Assembly: GCF_900141755.1 (NCBI RefSeq)
Contig: NZ_LT670844.1
Location: forward strand, 5,552,501 to 5,616,500
Source of the DNA: Bradyrhizobium lablabi
Lineage (GTDB): Bacteria; Pseudomonadota; Alphaproteobacteria; Rhizobiales; Xanthobacteraceae
DNA: 64,000 bases
Direction: 5' to 3'
Shown: positions 37,646-46,659 of the stretch, one piece after another
Layout: every line of letters begins with the position of its first letter
Numbering within the stretch: position 1 is the stretch's first letter
The notes under the pieces: generated by a model
The model's input: the letters and a program-made list of their open reading frames with translations, nothing else
Told to the model about the DNA's origin: nothing
The model's database searches: none
Program-made: the position numbers and the translations under genes

Positions 37646-37846
37646 CTAGGCGGTTTGCGGCGATGGCGCGGCCTCGATGATATCCAGATGGATGCCGCCG
37701 CACCGCGTGCACCTCATCGTCCAATATTCGCACCCCGCCCGTCCCGGGATGACGCGCAGCACCGCGAGGTGCGCCTCGCATTGCGGGCAGCTCGACAGCA
37801 CCGCGCCCGAATGCGACTTGGCCTGTTCGGTTTCAAACAGCGACAT
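37646..37846 (-). CDS. Small zinc-ribbon protein
   Basis: 66 aa with two CxxC pairs (SSCPQCEAHL and MRCTRCGGIHLDI) forming a probable zinc ribbon. Function unknown; the small size suggests an accessory or regulatory role. A perfect CRP-type palindrome lies 117 bases upstream of the start. Convergent with pgm. Confidence 0.7.
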   Translation of the reverse strand: MSLFETEQAKSHSGAVLSSCPQCEAHLAVLRVIPGRAGCEYWTMRCTRCGGIHLDIIEAAPSPQTA

Positions 37847-37962
37847 GGATGCGCTCCCTTGCGACCGGCGGCCCGAGGTGCGGCGTGCCGCGTTGGCCCG
37901 GCGCTTGCTTAACCGCTGCCTGAAACGATCGATCGGAAGCTTGGCATCGGGGCTACGAAGTA

Positions 37963-37982
37963 AATGTGAACCCGTTCACATT
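37963..37982. promoter_or_regulatory. CRP-type palindromic operator, copy 2
   Basis: AATGTGAACCCGTTCACATT: perfect 9-bp arms, TGTGA-N6-TCACA. It overlaps the stop codon of the LysR gene and lies upstream of the zinc-ribbon gene. Only the arms, not the flanks, match copy 1, so it is an operator rather than part of a repeat. Confidence 0.6.
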
Positions 37983-38923
37983 CCCGCATTATTTTTTAAC
38001 CGGTTCTTTCGACCGGCATGGCGGTGAATCTTGCCGGGCTTGCCGCGCGCGGCCGGCTCGGCCGCGGCGCGGATGATCCAGCGCCGGAACGCGGCGAAAT
38101 CGCGTTGCTCGGTGCGGAAGCTGCGATAGACCAGATACCAGCGCATGCCCTTGGGCACCGAAAGCGCAAACGGCGCGACCAGCCGTCCGGCGGCGAGATC
38201 GTCGTCGATATAAGGCCGGATCCCCATCGCGATGCCAAGCCCATCGACCGCGGCCTGCAGCGCGTGGCCGTAATATTGAAATTCCGTCCCGCGCGCGCTC
38301 ACCCGTGCGACGCCGGCGGCTTTCAGCCACAGCGGCCAGTCCTCGGCGGCATGCGCCACTCGCAAGAGGCTCGGCCCCCTGAGATCGCCGGGGCGTTTGA
38401 GTTGCGCCGCCAACCGCGGCGCGCAGACCGGCAGAAGGTCCGCGGCGAAGAGTGGTTCGGCGACCAGGCCCGGCCAGTCGCCGTCGCCGAGCTTGATGCC
38501 GCAGCTCCAGTCATCGCCGAACGGCGCCGCCGCGCCTCCCGTGGTGATGCGCACGTCGATGTCGGGCTCGTGTTGCCGAAAATCCGCAAGCCGCGGGATC
38601 ATCCATCGCATGGCAAAGGTGGGTCCGACGCCGATGGTCAGCACCCGGACGCTTGCGGGCGCTGTCACCTGCGCGGTCAGGCTCGCCAAGGCATCGAAGA
38701 TCGGCGTCAGCCCGCTCTGGTAGGCGCGCCCCGCCGCCGTCATCACCAGCCGGTTCGCCTTGCGCTCGAACAGCGCAACGCCGAGCCGTTGCTCCAAGAG
38801 ATGCACCATCCGGCTGACGGCGGCCGCCGACACGTTGAGCTCGCTGCCGGCGCCGGCAAAGCTGCCGCTTCGCGCCGCCGCCTCGAACGCCTTGATGCCG
38901 TTGAGAAACAGAAGCCGCCGCAT
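37976..38923 (-). CDS. LysR family transcriptional regulator (GcvA-like)
   Basis: 315 aa. N-terminal winged HTH (FEAAARSGSFAGAGSELNVS, AAVSRMVHLLEQRLGVALFE) and a LysR substrate domain. The starting MRRLLFLNGIKAFEAAARSG and the later GFGIRP-type segment (DGLGIAMGIRPYI) are GcvA-like. GAGGG 5 bases upstream fixes the start at 38923. Divergent from the TSUP transporter gene, which it probably controls. Confidence 0.9.
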   Translation of the reverse strand: MRRLLFLNGIKAFEAAARSGSFAGAGSELNVSAAAVSRMVHLLEQRLGVALFERKANRLVMTAAGRAYQSGLTPIFDALASLTAQVTAPASVRVLTIGVGPTFAMRWMIPRLADFRQHEPDIDVRITTGGAAAPFGDDWSCGIKLGDGDWPGLVAEPLFAADLLPVCAPRLAAQLKRPGDLRGPSLLRVAHAAEDWPLWLKAAGVARVSARGTEFQYYGHALQAAVDGLGIAMGIRPYIDDDLAAGRLVAPFALSVPKGMRWYLVYRSFRTEQRDFAAFRRWIIRAAAEPAARGKPGKIHRHAGRKNRLKNNAGM

Positions 38924-39011
38924 TCGACCCTCAGGAAAACTGATGCCAGGACAAGATAACTCAGTTTGCGCTGATGGTACAAGCAAGGCAGGAATATCGG
39001 CGGAGGATGCA

Positions 39012-39773
39012 ATGACCCCGCTCATGATGGCAGCGCTCGGCCTCTTGATGGTCGCGACCGCCTTTCTGTCCGGCCTGTTCGGGATGGCCGGCGGGCTGAT
39101 CCTGATCGGCGTACTGCTCGCCTTGATGCCGCTGCCGACGGCGATGGTGCTGCACGCGATCACGCAGATGGCGTCGAACGGCTGGCGCGCGTTTCTGTGG
39201 CGGCGCCATATCCGGTGGCGGCCGGTCTTCGTCTATCTGATCGGCTGCGCGTTGGCGCTGGCGGTCTGGTCGATCACCCGTTACGTGCCGGACAAGCCCG
39301 TGGCGCTGCTGTTGCTGGGGGTGACGCCTTTCATGGCGCGGCTGATGCCGTCCGACCTAAAACCCAACCCGGACAGCATCTGGCAGGGCACGCTGTATGG
39401 CTCGATCTGCATGGGGCTGATGCTGATGACGGGCGTGTCCGGGCCCCTGCTGGACACCTTCTTTCTCGGCGGAAAATTCGATCGCCGTGCGATCGTCGCG
39501 ACCAAGGCCACCTGTCAGGTGGCGAGCCATTTTACCAAGCTGATCTATTTCGGCGGCATCATCGATCAGGCCGCGACGCTTGATCCGATGCTGGCGGCGG
39601 TTGCGATCGCGGCTTCGATGACCGGCACGTCGCTGGCGCGGCGGATCCTGGAGGCGATGACGGATTTGCAATTCCGCACCTGGGCGTCGCGGCTGATCAC
39701 CACCGTCGCCGGCTACTACATCCTTTACGGCAGCTGGCTGCTGCTCGCGCGCAGCAATGCGTTTGCTTTTTGA
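39012..39773 (+). CDS. TauE/SafE (TSUP) family membrane transporter
   Basis: 253 aa, about eight hydrophobic helices in two repeats: LFGMAGGLILIGVLLALMPL with the family Gly-rich motif and, in the second half, MTGVSGPLLDTFFLGGKFDR. TSUP proteins export sulfite, sulfoacetate or related organosulfur anions. GGAGG lies 6 bases upstream of the ATG. Divergent from a LysR gene; followed by a small gene 15 bases later. Confidence 0.85.
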   Translation: MTPLMMAALGLLMVATAFLSGLFGMAGGLILIGVLLALMPLPTAMVLHAITQMASNGWRAFLWRRHIRWRPVFVYLIGCALALAVWSITRYVPDKPVALLLLGVTPFMARLMPSDLKPNPDSIWQGTLYGSICMGLMLMTGVSGPLLDTFFLGGKFDRRAIVATKATCQVASHFTKLIYFGGIIDQAATLDPMLAAVAIAASMTGTSLARRILEAMTDLQFRTWASRLITTVAGYYILYGSWLLLARSNAFAF

Positions 39774-39788
39774 GCGAGGAGAAATCCG

Positions 39789-40022
39789 ATGGCCGATACC
39801 GCGGATCCTTTGGTGCTTGATTTCGTCGAATGGATCGCCCGCGAGCCGCGGCTTTATTCCGAGGTGATCGCGACTTGGCGCACCTCCTGCCCGCGACTGA
39901 CGATCTGGGAAGACGCGGTCGATCGCGGTTTTGTCGAGCGCGAAACCATTGCCGGTTTTGGGATGATCGTGACGGTCACGGAAGACGGCGCAAAACTCCT
40001 GCGCGCGCATGACCGAGCTTAG
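39789..40022 (+). CDS. Small conserved hypothetical protein
   Basis: 77 aa, winged-helix-like in pattern: VLDFVEWIAREPRLYSEVIA, then TSCPRLTIWEDAVDRGFVER and VTVTEDGAKLLRAHDRA, which reads like a small wHTH with the usual T-x-x-G-x-x-L end. GAGGAG precedes the ATG. Probably co-transcribed with the TSUP gene. Confidence 0.75.
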   Translation: MADTADPLVLDFVEWIAREPRLYSEVIATWRTSCPRLTIWEDAVDRGFVERETIAGFGMIVTVTEDGAKLLRAHDRA

Positions 40023-40116
40023 CTGATCCGCGAATTTAGCAAGCCAAATAACTATTCCTTTTTTCTTTCAGCCTTGGTCCGCGGTGAGAGTATGGGGCGG
40101 ACGCTTGCCTCGGTAG

Positions 40117-40830
40117 TCAGCCCGAAGTGCCCTTAAGTGCCTTTAACGCGAAAGCAATCACGACGACCAGGCCCAGAGCCACGATCATTGCTAGTAGCAA
40201 CACATTCCGCTCGTGTTGGGTAAGGAGAAACTGCATGAGGAGGAAAACGAATGTCCCGAGGCCTGTGCCTGCGCGGCCAAAACGCCGTGCTTGATTTTGA
40301 TTCGACGCTGTTGGCTGCATTGGCGTCTCGCGTTGCAGATCGGCTCTCGCATGATAATCTTGGTGGACATTCGCTGTGGCGAAGGCCCCTCGATCGGCGC
40401 GTAGGTGCCAAATGTAGGCGCCGAGCATTGCTGGAATTGGAACGCCGTAAGTCGTCAAAGCATCAAGCCAGTGCGGCATATGAGCGGTGCTGTCTCCGCC
40501 GCCGCTGCCCCAAATCGTGTCGCAGACGCAAAATACAAACCATGCCGAGATTGATAAGGCGCCATTTAGGAGTTTCTCGTGTGGCGCGATCTTCGCGGCG
40601 ATATAGCCCGCCGGAATCGGCGCTAGGAAGAAGATCAATGTCGTCGTGGCAAGGAACCCATCCGACGATTTCATCTGGTCGAATACCGTCGCCAAGCTTG
40701 CGGTCCCGTCCGACGAAATAGTTTCCCCAGCACAATAAAAAAGCATTGCGAGGACCCAGCCGGTCACAAAGAATATCCAATGCGCGATGTTGGAAACGAC
40801 AAACGCCTTTAGAGATATCATCCGGAGCAT
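40117..40830 (-). CDS. Multi-pass membrane protein of unknown function
   Basis: 237 aa with about six hydrophobic segments (first: VSNIAHWIFFVTGWVLAMLF). The last two helices follow a polar Gln/Arg-rich stretch (about 170-188). GC is lower than in core genes (about 55% by eye). Start at 40830 has GGAGG 5 bases upstream, better than the ATG at 40881. No family recognised. Confidence 0.65.
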   Translation of the reverse strand: MLRMISLKAFVVSNIAHWIFFVTGWVLAMLFYCAGETISSDGTASLATVFDQMKSSDGFLATTTLIFFLAPIPAGYIAAKIAPHEKLLNGALSISAWFVFCVCDTIWGSGGGDSTAHMPHWLDALTTYGVPIPAMLGAYIWHLRADRGAFATANVHQDYHARADLQRETPMQPTASNQNQARRFGRAGTGLGTFVFLLMQFLLTQHERNVLLLAMIVALGLVVVIAFALKALKGTSG

Positions 40831-41015
40831 CAGTGCCTCCACCGAAACGAAGGGGCTGTGCTGAATAGAACCATAAATCAATAAACGAACTTAAAGCGCA
40901 ATTAGCCAAAAGCGCTCGCATAGGTTGTCGAGTTTTTAATCATTTCGCTCGATGATGGCGACGGAGCCTTATGATCAGGCATGGCAGGCTCCCGTAAGCT
41001 TCGGCATGAGGACAC

Positions 41016-41918
41016 ATGCATCGGCTCGGAATTCTGTTTTGCGCGATAGTTCCTTCGCTCGTGCTGTTGCAGTATGGCATCGCCAAAGCGCGGGCCAGGT
41101 GGGACGATCGGGTGATCTGGGAGGCATTCTTCAGTGGCGGCATGGCGACCATCTTCGTGTTTCTTCCTGAGATGCTGTTGAAGAAGGCGTTTCCAGTCGA
41201 TGCCATGTCGCCGGTTCATGGCGCTGTGACGCAAGCATTCGTGATCGCGGCGATTCCGGAGGAAATCGCGAAGTTTGCTGCGATCTTTTACGCCATCAAG
41301 CGATATGGCGCTGGCGACGATCGGCATGACGTGATCACAACGTCGTTCGCAGTCGCGCTCGGCTTCGCTGCCATTGAAAATCTCGGCTACCTTCTCGCTC
41401 CCGGAGAGTGGCCGCTGTTGGCGGCAAGCCGGGCGGTGCTGGCCGTGCCGATGCATGGCCTCGATGGCCTTGCCATGGGTTCATTTTTGACCGTGGCGCA
41501 GTTTGATCCTCGTCACCGGCGGATCTGGTTGACGGCCGCCCTCGCCGTGCCGATGCTTCTGCATGCTGGCTACGACTTTCCGTTGATGCTGATCACCAGG
41601 AATCAGGCTTTCTTCGGCGTCCTTCCTGCCTGGTTCCTGATGGTGGTCCTATCGACCGTCTGCGTTCTGTGCCTGTGCAATAAGGTGAGAGCATTGGCAG
41701 AGCGAGCCTATGTCCCGCTCGATGGGGCCTCCAGCCCTCGACTTTCCGGCGCAGTGTTGCTGCTGCTTGTGCCAATCCTGGCGGGCATCACGCTCGTCAG
41801 CGCTGGTAATTTTGGAATCGTGGGCGCCGCCGCATTCAGCATATTGCCAGCGATCTTGGGCATAGATCTGCTGTGTACGAGTTCGAAGGTTTCTCGTGCG
41901 GCGACGGCAAAGCGATAA
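41016..41918 (+). CDS. PrsW family intramembrane metalloprotease
   Basis: 300 aa, about eight membrane helices. The PrsW motifs are present: IPEEIAKF with the EE pair at 82-83, FAAIENLGY with Glu121-Asn122, MHGLDGLAMG with His147, and LHAGYDFP with His183 and Asp187. The family cuts membrane anti-sigma factors or related proteins (PrsW of Bacillus cuts RsiW). No sigma/anti-sigma pair is next to it, so the target is unknown. Confidence 0.87.
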   Translation: MHRLGILFCAIVPSLVLLQYGIAKARARWDDRVIWEAFFSGGMATIFVFLPEMLLKKAFPVDAMSPVHGAVTQAFVIAAIPEEIAKFAAIFYAIKRYGAGDDRHDVITTSFAVALGFAAIENLGYLLAPGEWPLLAASRAVLAVPMHGLDGLAMGSFLTVAQFDPRHRRIWLTAALAVPMLLHAGYDFPLMLITRNQAFFGVLPAWFLMVVLSTVCVLCLCNKVRALAERAYVPLDGASSPRLSGAVLLLLVPILAGITLVSAGNFGIVGAAAFSILPAILGIDLLCTSSKVSRAATAKR

Positions 41919-41964
41919 TCTTCCTCCCTGCCAACCCGCTGTTGGCACTTTGCGGACCTCACGT

Positions 41965-42044
41965 GATGTCCGACTTGAGTCCGGAGTGCGCACCAAAGCG
42001 GACGTCGGCCGACCACTCTGAATTTATGGGTTCACGTCCTAGCT
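41965..42044 (+). repeat. 80-bp direct repeat, copy A
   Basis: Starts GATGTCCGACTTGAGTCCGG AGTGCGC and ends TTTATGGGTTCACGTCCTAGCT. About 88% identical, same orientation, to 47892-47971. Copies A and B bracket a 5.8-kb segment with envelope genes and an atypical aspartate kinase. Confidence 0.8.
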
Positions 42045-42054
42045 CGAGTGATTC

Positions 42055-42621
42055 TCATTCCCCGAGGCCGGCGAGCGTGGTCCACAGGGGGCGGTTCGGC
42101 ATCTGAATTCGAACCCAGCGATAAGGCGCACGCGCCCATGGCTTGATCTGCGGCGTCAGGTTGTCGAGAACCAGATCGCCGCTTCGGGTACGCACGACGA
42201 GAACAAGGTGATGCTTTCCCCAATTCGTCACGACCTCGCTCAGCAGCAGCGCGCCTGAGGGCCAGCCGCGATTGAGCAGCTCGTGGCGCTTGGTCACTGC
42301 GTAATCGCTGCAATAGCCACGATGCGGATTGATCAACCAGGTCTCGTCGGCCAGGCTCAGTTCTTTGCTCTCCGGAATGATGCTGCGGTTAACGGTCTGA
42401 TTAACCTGCTTGAGATTGGCCCAGCGTTCCTCAGTCAGACGAACCGGACCCCCGCGAAACAGCGGCTTTGTGCGACATTCGTCCTTATAGCGCAGGCAAA
42501 ACATCGTGTAGGCCATCGGCGGCAGCGTCGGCGTCTCGAACTCGATGTGCTGGATCGCCGACTGCGGTCCCATCGGCATGTCCAACGGCCCCGCATTGAC
42601 GGGCTCAAACCCGACGATCAT
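42055..42621 (-). CDS. Bacterial transglutaminase-like cysteine proteinase (BTLCP)
   Basis: 188 aa. Papain-like triad: Cys104 in HRGYCSDYAVTKR, His138 in GKHHLVLVVRT, Asp153 in LVLDNLTP. BTLCPs act in the periplasm; LapG of the biofilm Lap system belongs here, although no LapD or adhesin gene is seen nearby. The signal peptide seems incomplete from this ATG: hydrophobic codons continue in frame upstream (SAKAALAVAG) without a usual start codon, so the 5' end may be altered. Confidence 0.82.
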   Translation of the reverse strand: MIVGFEPVNAGPLDMPMGPQSAIQHIEFETPTLPPMAYTMFCLRYKDECRTKPLFRGGPVRLTEERWANLKQVNQTVNRSIIPESKELSLADETWLINPHRGYCSDYAVTKRHELLNRGWPSGALLLSEVVTNWGKHHLVLVVRTRSGDLVLDNLTPQIKPWARAPYRWVRIQMPNRPLWTTLAGLGE

Positions 42622-42893
42622 CCCCGCAACCGCCAGCGCAGCTTTGGCTGAAAAGGGCGCATATTATGACTCCCCAAATGTCTGTTGGGGGAGACGCTAG
42701 GCGCAAAGGTTGGAGTACTCGTGTCGCCGACCTTTCACTCCAGCCTGTTCCCGTTGCGCTGGCTCCCACTGCAGCATTGTAGGTTGTGCGCCTAACACTT
42801 CTGACGGGAAATGGTTCCTGGGAAAGGCTCGGCGGCTTCTGGTAAAGCGGACTTGCGCAGTGGCATCGTGTGTTGGTGGGGTGCGCCGCCGCA
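42622..42893. other. Intergenic region with hairpin
   Basis: 270 bases between the BTLCP and L,D-transpeptidase genes. CTCCCCAA-ATGTCTG-TTGGGGGAG at about 42671-42694 can form a stem. No gene seen. Confidence 0.35.
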
Positions 42894-44105
42894 TCAATGC
42901 GTTACCACGATGAAATCCGTGTCTTTTCCCGTCTCATGGCTAAATCCGTTGTCGGAAATAATCAATGAAGAGGCCGGCGTCAGTAGTTCAGAGATCCTCT
43001 CAACCGTATCCTGGGGTATTTCGATGCGGTCGAGGGCAGCGTTGGCTTTATCGGGCGACGGTACCGATAGGGCGGTATGCTTCGCGAGCGCTTCGCGCTC
43101 CTTCGTGGCATCCTCGGACATGCGAGGAAACTCCTCCGGAATCGACACGACGGTCCAGCGAATAGCCGCTCCCTCGTTCTGGAATTCCATTGCGGTAAAC
43201 ACGTGCGTTCCCAGCGGCTCCTCCGGATTTTCGATCTTGACCGGGACATCAAACAACGGCGAGAAGCCCTGACGCACGAAGAGCTTGCTCAACTTACGAC
43301 TCACGAAGACGGAGAGCGGGACGATCTTTTTAGGTGCGCCTCCAGCGGCGGCCGAGCCTGGAACCTGGAGACTAGTGGCTTCTGGAGTCTCGGCATTGGA
43401 CACTAGTGATCCATGCGTTGCCGCGGCTGTACCAATGCTCTTACCCGCGACTGTGGCAGTCTGAAATTCCGGCGAACCGGACACGGCTTTCGGCTTAAAA
43501 AGGTGCGGATTGGTTATCTCGACCGGCTGGACATCGTCGTGTGCAATGATCACGCGCGTGCCGCGCTTCGTGAGATGCCAGAGTCGAATGGCAAACTCAT
43601 TTTTCAAACGGATGCAGCCGTGTGACGCCGGATGCCCAGGCACGACACCGGCATGCAACGCTATCCCTGACCAGGTGATGCGCTGCATGTAGGGCATGGG
43701 GGCAGCGCTATAAATATTTGAACGGTGCCATCGTTGTTTGCTGATCACGCTGAACACGCCGAGGGGCGTAGGATGCCCCTGAGTTCCCGTGGACACCGAA
43801 GAGCGTGCGATCAGGGCCCCGTTGTCAAAAAGCGAGACCCGTTGGTCTGCTATCGAGATGATGATCTGGAGCGGGCCCTTCGGAGCGTCCTCGGGCCGAG
43901 CGTTCTTCGCCGATTCAGAGTTTGTCTGCCGGTGGTGGTGCTTGTGTTTGAACGGAGCGTAATGGCCTGGCCAGAACGTGTACTGGGGCCAAAACAGAAA
44001 CTGAGCGTGTGCGATCCCTGCAGAGAGCATGAAAATGGCGAATACTGCCATTGTTATCGCGCGGATGGATCCGATGTTGATGCGTCCGGAGCGAGATGCA
44101 GACAT
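42894..44105 (-). CDS. L,D-transpeptidase (YkuD domain)
   Basis: 403 aa. Signal peptide (MAVFAIFMLSAGIAHAQ, cut near 35), a His-rich stretch (HKHHHRQ), then a YkuD catalytic domain (about 78-205) with His151 and SHGCIRL (161-167, nucleophile Cys164). These enzymes form 3-3 cross-links in peptidoglycan or attach proteins to it; Rhizobiales rely on them heavily. The C-terminal 190 residues are unassigned. Start at 44105 gives a normal signal peptide; ATGs at 44171 and 44192 are also in frame. Confidence 0.88.
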   Translation of the reverse strand: MSASRSGRINIGSIRAITMAVFAIFMLSAGIAHAQFLFWPQYTFWPGHYAPFKHKHHHRQTNSESAKNARPEDAPKGPLQIIISIADQRVSLFDNGALIARSSVSTGTQGHPTPLGVFSVISKQRWHRSNIYSAAPMPYMQRITWSGIALHAGVVPGHPASHGCIRLKNEFAIRLWHLTKRGTRVIIAHDDVQPVEITNPHLFKPKAVSGSPEFQTATVAGKSIGTAAATHGSLVSNAETPEATSLQVPGSAAAGGAPKKIVPLSVFVSRKLSKLFVRQGFSPLFDVPVKIENPEEPLGTHVFTAMEFQNEGAAIRWTVVSIPEEFPRMSEDATKEREALAKHTALSVPSPDKANAALDRIEIPQDTVERISELLTPASSLIISDNGFSHETGKDTDFIVVTH

Positions 44106-44220
44106 GGTGCGCTCACGGCTCTGTTTAGGCGTTTCCGCGCGCCGCACTGCTGGTAATTCCTGTGCGGACATCGCCCTGTTCCATAGGCGCAATTCCGTCG
44201 TTTCGAGACGATGCCGACGC

Positions 44221-44577
44221 CTAATACGTCATTCCGATGGCACGCCACCGCGTTTCGAAAGTATCCGATTGATTCGGTGCCCACGCTTGTGAATCTAATG
44301 GATTGCCGGGCTTCTCTGGCAGAACGCTTGTAAGGTCTCCATCGGAATTTGGTTGTGCTGAAGCCTGCGCAGGCCACTCCAACAATGATTTCGAAAGCTT
44401 GGGCTTGCCTTCGTACCAGCATTTTCTTCCGTCAATCAGACGCCAGGACCAATACCCGTCCGGATTTGATGGTATCGCGGCACTGCATTTTTGCTTCGCC
44501 TGCGCAGTTGGTATCCCGATTGATGAGAGCGTAGCAATGCAAGCGGCGAAAACGATTAATGGAGTCTGCTTCCTCAT
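44221..44577 (-). CDS. Small secreted protein of unknown function
   Basis: 118 aa with a signal peptide (IVFAACIATLSSIGIPTAQA). The mature part has CSAAIPSNPDGYWSWRLIDG and RKCWYEGKPKLSKSLLEWP, two Cys that may pair. I recall this pattern in Bradyrhizobium hypothetical proteins, without a known role. Upstream of the L,D-transpeptidase on the same strand. Confidence 0.75.
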   Translation of the reverse strand: MRKQTPLIVFAACIATLSSIGIPTAQAKQKCSAAIPSNPDGYWSWRLIDGRKCWYEGKPKLSKSLLEWPAQASAQPNSDGDLTSVLPEKPGNPLDSQAWAPNQSDTFETRWRAIGMTY

Positions 44578-45143
44578 TCAGTACCTCATGCAGTGAAGTT
44601 GCATGCGAGGTCCAACCAAAAACGCAGCGTTACCGACCGTAGCCTCTCCTTCAAATCTGGTCGAAGTGGGTCGAAAATTGGACCGTATTCACAATTGCGA
44701 GGCCAATTTCCTGGAAGAAGTCAATCAGGTAATAGCCGTCGCGCGGATCGGCGGGAGCGATCAATGTGCGGTGTGAGTTGCCGTTGCGACGGGCGTTTTG
44801 ATCTGGGGCAATGGGTTCGGTTCGCTCAGAAGATGCTATAAATCGCCAACGACAGACCGCTCAAGGGGCCGGCATCCGGCCACTCAAGCGCGTCTGTTGG
44901 TCCGATCGCCCCGAACCGGCCGCATGCGTCGCATGGGTCCGAAACTCCCCCTACACGCTTACGTCGGAGAATGCACAACAATTGCCTGCCGGCGGTGCGT
45001 TGCATACAGGCAACACTCTTTGGAAAAATTGATGACCTGCAGTTTGCGCCATTGCGCGGTCATATCTTGATCCGAAAAATCAGCCCGTCGCGTGCTTGGC
45101 TGTGCAGCATGGCTCAAGTGGAGCCTTTGGAGGCGACGGGATC
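44578..45143. other. Intergenic region, no gene recognised
   Basis: About 560 bases between divergent genes. Short frames exist, but none has a plausible protein or ribosome site. No repeat of the families above is found. Confidence 0.4.
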
Positions 45144-46301
45144 ATGAACCCGCGGCGATTTGCGACAGTGGCGCCAGCGTTGTGCGGGACGGTCGTTCTC
45201 GCGGGGTGGATCGTCGCCTGGCTTGCTGGCTTCGGTTCGGCCGGCATCAAGAACATCGGCGCAGTGCCAATCGAGGACCGCGCAGCATCTCTCACCGCCA
45301 ACGCCGAACTCGCGGATCCACCGCAGGCAACCGCAATGGGCAACGCCGCTATTGCCAACGCGGATGTGGCGACGGCCGCCGAATCGGTGACGGGGATGGC
45401 TACCGGCAAGATGGCGGCCTCCGATGAGCCGGAATCGATGGTCGAGGCCGCGTTGCCCGATCCGTCGCAGATGCTGCCGCCCGAATCACCGCCCGTGCAA
45501 GTGGCGACAGCGAGCCAGTCCGATCCGGTATCAAACGAGGTCAAGGATGCTGTGAGCTCCATCGAAATTCTCGACGAATGCCTGGTAGCGGAGATCTGCA
45601 TCGACCGATATCTGTGGGCGATCTACCAACGGACGCCCAAGGAGGACACCATCAAGGTGCATGAGCGGAGGAAAGTGACGGTCAAGAAGAGGGGCAAAAC
45701 GGTGACTGTCACCAAAAGCTTTACCAAGCTCGTCGATGAGGACTTCACGTGGAAGGATCCGAAGGCGGCGGAAAAAGCCGGCATGCCGATGATGGACTAC
45801 GTGATCGGAGGCATGGATCGGAGCTTCAAGCTGAAGCTCTTTTATACGCTTCACGCGGCGGAGCAGGCGGGGCTGTCGCCTGGCATAACCAGCGCGTTCC
45901 GCGATGACTACCGTCAATCGATCGCAAGCGGCCTGAAGGCGGCGACTGACAGGTCATACCACGGCGGGAGCTTCCGCGGCGGTTATGGCCACGGGCTCGC
46001 GGCCGATGTCGTGAGCGTCAAAGGCGCGACAGAGGCGCAGCGATGGATTTCCACTGAAAGCTTATGGAAATGGATCGATGCACACGGGAAGGAGTTTGGA
46101 ATCGGGCGACCGTATCTCGACAAAGATCCGGCGCATCTGGCACCGATCGACGGCAAAGAGTATGCCGCTCACCACAGCGGGACAAAAGCTCAGCACGCGG
46201 AGTCGAATATGAAGAAGCGCAACCGGCTAGCGGTGCGGGACGATTACAGCGTGGCAAAACGCACAAGAAACGCAAGATCGTCGAAGATGAGAACGATCTA
46301 A
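45144..46301 (+). CDS. Peptidase M15-like (D-Ala-D-Ala carboxypeptidase type) protein
   Basis: 385 aa. N-terminal membrane anchor or signal (TVVLAGWIVAWLAGFGSAGI), a long Ala-rich linker to about 140, then a folded region: ITSAFRDDYRQSIASGLK, GYGHGLAADVVSV with His283 and Asp288, and DPAHLAPID with His331, the metal ligands of the M15/VanY fold. It would trim or remodel peptidoglycan. The last 40 residues are basic. GGAGG lies 9 bases upstream of the ATG at 45144. The neighbouring YkuD and BTLCP genes also act in the envelope. Confidence 0.8.
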   Translation: MNPRRFATVAPALCGTVVLAGWIVAWLAGFGSAGIKNIGAVPIEDRAASLTANAELADPPQATAMGNAAIANADVATAAESVTGMATGKMAASDEPESMVEAALPDPSQMLPPESPPVQVATASQSDPVSNEVKDAVSSIEILDECLVAEICIDRYLWAIYQRTPKEDTIKVHERRKVTVKKRGKTVTVTKSFTKLVDEDFTWKDPKAAEKAGMPMMDYVIGGMDRSFKLKLFYTLHAAEQAGLSPGITSAFRDDYRQSIASGLKAATDRSYHGGSFRGGYGHGLAADVVSVKGATEAQRWISTESLWKWIDAHGKEFGIGRPYLDKDPAHLAPIDGKEYAAHHSGTKAQHAESNMKKRNRLAVRDDYSVAKRTRNARSSKMRTI

Positions 46302-46659
46302 GCCGGTTCAAGCACGCATTCCAGCACGACGCGGGCAAGGCTACAAAGTTGAAATGGCTACCGATCTCACAAACCACTGCTCCTGGTCGTGCCGGGAGCG
46401 CTGCCCGCTATACAAATCAAGGAGCGATTTCTGACCGCCCGACTATGGCTGCGCTCAAACGGAGTCAGATCGAGTCCAAACAACTGGCAGGATCTCTGTT
46501 CCCAGCACCTTTGGGACATACCAACGGGCTCTTAGAAGGTCTGTTTATCGGGTTAACACCGGAAGTGATTGGTGCGCGGCCAAAAGGCTTGCAGCCGCGC
46601 GTGTCGCAGGTCGTTCGCGCTAGCATGTAGGCCGCTCTCAAGTTATTTCCGTAAGTAGA
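46302..46659. other. Intergenic region after the M15-like gene
   Basis: About 360 bases. A frame one base off the M15 gene stays open to 46630 and begins plausibly (KKRKIVEDENDLSRFKHAFQ), which could mean that the M15 gene once ran further and is frameshifted near 46255; the rest looks random. No clear gene. Confidence 0.35.

Noticed and set aside
46064..46630. 188-codon frame overlapping the M15-like gene
   Set aside because: Two thirds of it oppose the M15 reading frame. Only a short piece near 46255 looks natural, too little to claim a gene or a certain frameshift.
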